The notes under the pieces are model-generated. The model was not told the origin of the DNA. It saw only the letters and a list, made by a program, of their open reading frames with translations, and made no database searches. A DNA stretch of 64,000 nucleotides from SCN-70-22 sp046327755. Its GTDB lineage: Bacteria; Gemmatimonadota; Gemmatimonadetes; Gemmatimonadales; Gemmatimonadaceae. Positions 60,004 to 64,000 of this stretch are shown in pieces. The position numbers and the translations under genes were made by a program. The stretch covers positions 1 through 64,000 of the forward strand of contig JAXLXW010000008.1 of NCBI GenBank assembly GCA_046327755.1, written 5' to 3'. The first letter of the stretch is position 1. Each line of letters opens with the position of its first letter.

Positions 60004-62466
60004 CTAGAACTCGGCGAGGGCCTTCAGGTCGTCGTCGGGGGTGGGGGCGCGGCCGGGGAGCGTGCTTGAGCGGTTGGTGGAGCGCGGGTTGGTGATGGCG
60101 GCTGGGCGGGGGGGTTCGGTGGGGCGCTCGGTGGGGCGCTCGCTGCTGCGCGCGGTTGCGCGGGGGCGGGTACGCGTGCGGCTAGGGCGGCCGGTTTCGA
60201 ATCGGCTCGTGGTCGACGAGAGGATTGCGGCGTTGGCGTGCAGTTCTTCCGAGCTGCTTGCGCCCTCCTCGGCGCTCGCCGCGACTGACTGCACCACCGC
60301 ATTCAGGTCGCGCATCGTCGTCGTCGCTACCTGCACACGATCGCGTTGCCCGCCGAGCCCGTCGCGCATGCGGTTGGCCACGCCGTCGACGTTGCGAATC
60401 GCCGCGAGGATCTGCTCGAGCGCCTTCTCCTGCTGCGAGCGCAGGACCACGCCACGCTCGGCGCGCTCGGACGCCTCGGCGAGCAGCGTCGCGGTGTTGC
60501 GCGCCGCCTCCGCCGAGCGAAGGGCGAGGGCGCGCACTTCATCGGCGACGACGGCGAAGCCGCGCCCCGAGTCGCCGGCGCGTGCCGCCTCGACCGCGGC
60601 GTTGAGCGCGAGGAGGTTGGTCTGGAAGGCGATCTCGTCGATCGTGCGCACGATGCGCGCGGTCGCATCGCTCGATTCCTTGATGGCCGTCATCGCGGCG
60701 GCCAACTCGGCGGCGACCTGGCTTCCATCCTCCGTGTGGCGGCGCGCCCCGTCGGCCAGTTGGCAGACCGCGCTGGCGTCCTGCGTCGCGGTCTCGGCGT
60801 CCGCCGCTACCAGCTGCAACGTCTGGTCGACCGCATCGAAGGCCTGCGCCTGGCGTTGTGCATCGAGGGCGAGCGACGAGCTGGCGCTTGCGATGTGGGA
60901 CGACGCGTCATCCACCTGTTCGGCGGCGGCGCGCACTTCATCCATCACGTCCGCGAGCGAGGCAGCGGCCCGGTTCACCGCGTCGCGAATCACGCCGTAT
61001 TCGCCGGCGTAGCTCCCTGTCATGCGCACCGACAGATCGGCGTTGGCGATGGCGACCATTGCCGTGCGCGCCTCGGCCAGGGGCGCCTCGACCGAGGCGA
61101 TGGTGCGGTTCAGTTCCTGCACGAGGACGCGGAACTCGCCGTCGAAGCGATCGGGCTCGGCGCGCTCCGCGAGGCGACCATCGGCGACGGCGTCGGCGAT
61201 GCGCCGGTTGGTGGCGACCAGTTCGCCGATCGTCTGTTGCAGCTGGTGAACGGCGGCCCCGGTCGCCTCGGCGGCACCGATCATCGCATCGAGGCTGTTG
61301 GCCATCTCGCCCAGCTCGTCCGAGCGCGTGACGCCAAGCCGCTCCACGTCGGTCACGACCTTTCCATCGAGCGAGCCGCGCGCCAACCCAGCGATCGCAT
61401 CGCGGATGCTGGCCAGCACGCGCTGCTCAACCGCCGCGGAGCGCTCGGTGACCAGTCGCACGACGCGCACGAGTTGCGACGCGATGCGCAGTCCGAGCAC
61501 GACCGCACATGCGAAGGCGATGCTCCCGACGACGACGAACGCCACGAGGGAGAGCATCGCGGCGCGCGCGCCGGCCGCGGCCGTCGCCTTGATCTCCCGC
61601 GCCATCTGCTGCTCGACGCCGCGCAACGCGACAATGACGCGCGTGGTGGCTCCGAACCACTCGCTGGGAGCGACGCCTAACGGGGTTCCACCGGCACCGG
61701 CGAGGGCGATCGTGCGCATGCGGACGATCGCCTGCGCATCGGCCGATCCCTTGACCGCGTCCAGGGCGCGATCCAGCGAATCGGGCGCCGTGCGGCGGAA
61801 CGTCCCCTCCTCGATCTCCTGCCCCGAGACAGTGCGCAGCCACGCCCGGACCGTCCCCAATGAATCGAAGTGACCCGCGGCGAACACCGCGTTGAGCGTC
61901 CCGCGCTCCATCCCCGCCCACTCCTTCATCCGCGACAGCGCCTCGAGCTGTGCCAGCTGCGCACGCGCTTCCGGGTCGCGCACCTCGCCGGCGAAATCGT
62001 GCAGCGCGTCGAGGAGCTGGGTGATGCGCCGACCATAGAAGGCGATCATCTGCGGCGCCGGGACGTCCAGCGACGAGATGCGCTCGCGCATGGCGGTGAG
62101 CGAGTCGAGCGCCTCGGTGAGGCGAGCGCGCCGCCCGGCGACGAGCGAGGACTGCATCGACGCGAGCGCGACATCCAGCATGCGGCGCGCGGAATCCGCA
62201 CGGGCGCGCTGCGGCGTGAGCTCCGACGCCCACGAGGCACCGCGGCTCCCGACGAAGCCGGCCGACATCCCACGCTCCACCTGCAGCTCGTGCACGAGCC
62301 CCGCCGTGCCGCCGGCCACCGTCGTCAGCGCCTCGAGCCGCTGCATGTCGCGCCAGTGACGGACCTGCTGCATGAGCAGCACCGCGGACAGCGCGCCACC
62401 CGCGAGCACCGGAAGCCCGGTGACTAACAACAGCTTGCCGCGAATGCCGTCGAAGATGGCGCGCAT
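60004..62466 (-). CDS. Methyl-accepting chemotaxis protein with NIT sensor domain
   Basis: 820 residues. TM1 at about 8-28 (LLLVTGLPVLAGGALSAVLL) and TM2 at about 305-330 (MLSLVAFVVVGSIAFACAVV) frame an about 270-residue helical NIT-type sensor (LQVERGMSAGFVGSRGA is the conserved start), a domain linked to nitrate/nitrite sensing. A HAMP-like region follows, then the MCP signalling hairpin with IDEIAFQTNLLALNAAVEAA and RGFAVVADEVRALALRSAEA. The tail is Pro/Arg/Thr-rich. Start ATG 62464-62466 chosen for the TM position. No che genes are nearby. Confidence 0.93.
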   Translation of the reverse strand: MRAIFDGIRGKLLLVTGLPVLAGGALSAVLLMQQVRHWRDMQRLEALTTVAGGTAGLVHELQVERGMSAGFVGSRGASWASELTPQRARADSARRMLDVALASMQSSLVAGRRARLTEALDSLTAMRERISSLDVPAPQMIAFYGRRITQLLDALHDFAGEVRDPEARAQLAQLEALSRMKEWAGMERGTLNAVFAAGHFDSLGTVRAWLRTVSGQEIEEGTFRRTAPDSLDRALDAVKGSADAQAIVRMRTIALAGAGGTPLGVAPSEWFGATTRVIVALRGVEQQMAREIKATAAAGARAAMLSLVAFVVVGSIAFACAVVLGLRIASQLVRVVRLVTERSAAVEQRVLASIRDAIAGLARGSLDGKVVTDVERLGVTRSDELGEMANSLDAMIGAAEATGAAVHQLQQTIGELVATNRRIADAVADGRLAERAEPDRFDGEFRVLVQELNRTIASVEAPLAEARTAMVAIANADLSVRMTGSYAGEYGVIRDAVNRAAASLADVMDEVRAAAEQVDDASSHIASASSSLALDAQRQAQAFDAVDQTLQLVAADAETATQDASAVCQLADGARRHTEDGSQVAAELAAAMTAIKESSDATARIVRTIDEIAFQTNLLALNAAVEAARAGDSGRGFAVVADEVRALALRSAEAARNTATLLAEASERAERGVVLRSQQEKALEQILAAIRNVDGVANRMRDGLGGQRDRVQVATTTMRDLNAVVQSVAASAEEGASSSEELHANAAILSSTTSRFETGRPSRTRTRPRATARSSERPTERPTEPPRPAAITNPRSTNRSSTLPGRAPTPDDDLKALAEF

Positions 62467-62625
62467 GAGTGAACCCGCATGAGAAGAGGATGTTGTCGCC
62501 GACACGAGCGGCCGATGCTCTGAGTGTCGGGTGTCGTCATCGCGTCCTGAACGATCACAAGACACGTGGTCGCATGAGGATGCGCCAATACGCACCGTCA
62601 CAAGTCAGTGCACTCAAACTGAAAA

Positions 62626-64000
62626 ATGCCGATGCGTTTCACTGCTTTCACGCGCCCTGCGCGCCCGTCGACCGTCGCGTGCGAACGGCCACGTCGTGTG
62701 GTGCACGCCTATGTGTGGTCGAGCCTCGCACTGCTTGCGCTCATCCCGCTCGTGCTCGCCGGCGCGCAGGACACGCGTGCCGACTCGCGTGCGATTGTAC
62801 GCGCTCAGGTACGTGGAGACATCCACGACAAGGAGAAGCCGGCCAAGCCCCCGACCGCGCCACAGCCAGGATTCGCCCTCCCGTGGCTCGGCGGCGCGCG
62901 ATTGACCACCGCGCTCCGCAGTCGTGGCGAGTCGTGGCGGTGGTTCGATGACGGCGCGGCAGGGCGCTACACCTATGGCGCACTCCTCCCGCGCGTGACG
63001 CTCGCGCTCGAGCACCCGCGCATCGCGTGGCGAGTCGAAGCAGTCGCCCCCACCCTGGTCGACCTGCCGGACGACGCAGTGCGCGGGGCGCCACTGGGAC
63101 AGCTCGGCCTCGGCGCCAACTACGCCGCCGCCAACGACAACCGCTCCACGCTCGCCAACGTCCTGCTGCGACAGGCGTGGCTCGAGTGGCGCGGGCGCGC
63201 CGGCTCCGCGCGCGCTGGTCGCTTCGAGTTCACCGATGGCGTTGAGCGTACCGTCGCCTCACCATCACTTGCGTCGCTCAAGACAACGCGCATCGGCCAG
63301 CGCCTCTTTGGTCCGGTGGCCTTCTCGCACGTGGGGCGCAGCACCGACGGGGTGAGCCTACGCATCGGGAGCGGACGGGTGCAGGGCATGCTCGTCGCGG
63401 GGCGCCCGACCAGCGGCGTCTTCACCGCGCGCGACGGCGGGCACACGCTCGACGTGGACCTTGGCTACGGCGCGCTGGTGACGGGTGGAAAGCTCCGCCG
63501 TGGCGGCGAGTACGACCTCCGATTGTTCGACGCCGAGTATCGAGACCGGCGCGGACTGGTGGCGACCGACGATCGCGCGCTGGCCGCTCGTCAGGCGGAC
63601 AGCCACGCCCTGCGCGTCTCGACCGTCGGCGCGCACGCGGTCGCCGTCGTCCCGGTGGGCACGGTGCAGCTCGACGGATTGCTGTGGGGCGCCATCCAGC
63701 GCGGGACATGGGGGACGCTCGACCATCGTGCGTCGGCGATCGCCGTCGAGGGCGGCGTGCAGTGGCCCGCCATGCGAGGGTCGCCGTGGCTGCGCGCCGG
63801 CGCCTTCCACTCGAGCGGCGACGCGAGGCCCGGCGACGCCGTGCACGGGACCTTCTTCCAGCTCCTCCCCACGCCGCGCCTGTACGCCCGCTTCCCCTTC
63901 TACAACGCGATGAACACCGAGGAGCTGTTCGGCCAGGCGACCGTCAAGCCGACGCGCACCCTCACCGCGCGCACGGGCTTCAACGTCTTGCGGCTGACGG
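62626..64000 (+). CDS. Outer-membrane beta-barrel (alginate-export/porin-like), runs off window
   Basis: 458 residues visible, no stop before the window end. N-terminal signal-like segment SSLALLALIPLVLAGAQ at about 37-53. Then beta-strand-rich sequence typical of barrel proteins: RQAWLEWRGRAGSARAGRFE, FGPVAFSHVGRSTDGVSLRI, and LYARFPFYNAMNTEELFGQA with TVKPTRTLTARTGFNVLRL, which resemble the Alginate_exp family. Start ATG 62626 or 62632, no clear ribosome-binding sequence. Divergent from the chemoreceptor gene. Confidence 0.75.
   Translation, partial: MPMRFTAFTRPARPSTVACERPRRVVHAYVWSSLALLALIPLVLAGAQDTRADSRAIVRAQVRGDIHDKEKPAKPPTAPQPGFALPWLGGARLTTALRSRGESWRWFDDGAAGRYTYGALLPRVTLALEHPRIAWRVEAVAPTLVDLPDDAVRGAPLGQLGLGANYAAANDNRSTLANVLLRQAWLEWRGRAGSARAGRFEFTDGVERTVASPSLASLKTTRIGQRLFGPVAFSHVGRSTDGVSLRIGSGRVQGMLVAGRPTSGVFTARDGGHTLDVDLGYGALVTGGKLRRGGEYDLRLFDAEYRDRRGLVATDDRALAARQADSHALRVSTVGAHAVAVVPVGTVQLDGLLWGAIQRGTWGTLDHRASAIAVEGGVQWPAMRGSPWLRAGAFHSSGDARPGDAVHGTFFQLLPTPRLYARFPFYNAMNTEELFGQATVKPTRTLTARTGFNVLRLT

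Overview
The host DNA in this window is very GC-rich and shows the gene mix of a soil or sludge bacterium, most likely Gemmatimonadota with Acidobacteriota as the main alternative. The evidence is two very large FtsX/MacB-type 'ADOP' permeases (one with its PadR regulator), secreted S9, S15, beta-lactamase-like and CehA/McbA-type hydrolases, long hybrid sensor kinases, and an unusual short word (GTTAGGC) scattered through genes and spacers. The phylum call is an inference from gene content; no rRNA or marker gene is present, and I saw no tRNA.

Layout. 1-14 kb: secreted prolyl oligopeptidase (cut by the window edge), padR plus ADOP permease, PhoX-like lipoprotein, CocE/NonD-type esterase, second ADOP permease, DUF1801 protein with a Lys/Ala tail, and a class-C beta-lactamase-like hydrolase. 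14-20.3 kb: an IS110-family element sitting inside a palindromic chromosomal repeat and itself split by a 5-kb block of foreign DNA. That block is a piece of an IncP-1alpha (RK2/RP4-type) plasmid: truncated trfA, a broken acetyltransferase gene, tetA(A)-tetR(A) and an oriV remnant. It is framed by two 701-bp inverted copies of a resolvase gene, each with a Tn402/Tn5053-type terminal repeat on its INNER edge. 20.4-29.5 kb: LysE exporter, ClC channel, several small or unknown membrane proteins, cupin, an orphan Phd-type antitoxin next to a dead PIN toxin, alpha-carbonic anhydrase, and a 0.7-kb array of degenerate 42-bp (2 x 21-bp) repeats. 29.6-40.5 kb: a BMP-type nucleoside/purine ABC transporter whose binding protein is separated from its ATPase and two permeases by an opposite-strand pair (solute-binding protein plus hybrid histidine kinase), followed by an MFS exporter. 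40.7-51.2 kb: membrane-stress-like protein plus Ser/Thr kinase, tyrosine phenol-lyase plus hybrid kinase, a TolB-like/CehA-McbA protein, type-II NADH dehydrogenase and a small membrane protein. 51.5-53.5 kb: a three-gene operon coupled by ATGA overlaps: SIR2-like NADase, HAM1/ITPase-like protein, exported NTF2-like protein. 53.6-56.2 kb: ECF sigma factor, probable anti-sigma, Spy/CpxP-like protein, lipoprotein. 56.4-64 kb: DUF2207 protein, M24-fold hydrolase, NIT-type chemoreceptor, and a partial outer-membrane porin.

The most interesting system is the SIR2-HAM1 pair (52043-53451). Its architecture matches the KomC/KomB half of the Kongming anti-phage system, but no deaminase (KomA) is adjacent. 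The SIR2 active-site motifs look intact, while the HAM1 fold has lost its usual catalytic Asp and its SHR specificity motif, which suits a nucleotide sensor.

Several repeat families run through the spacers and even into genes: (GGGAGAC)n tracts ending in a TTCG-loop hairpin, CGCAGAG/ACGGAGG-type palindromes, and a GAGGACGA tract. The BMP transporter operon carries the first family in frame in three consecutive genes.
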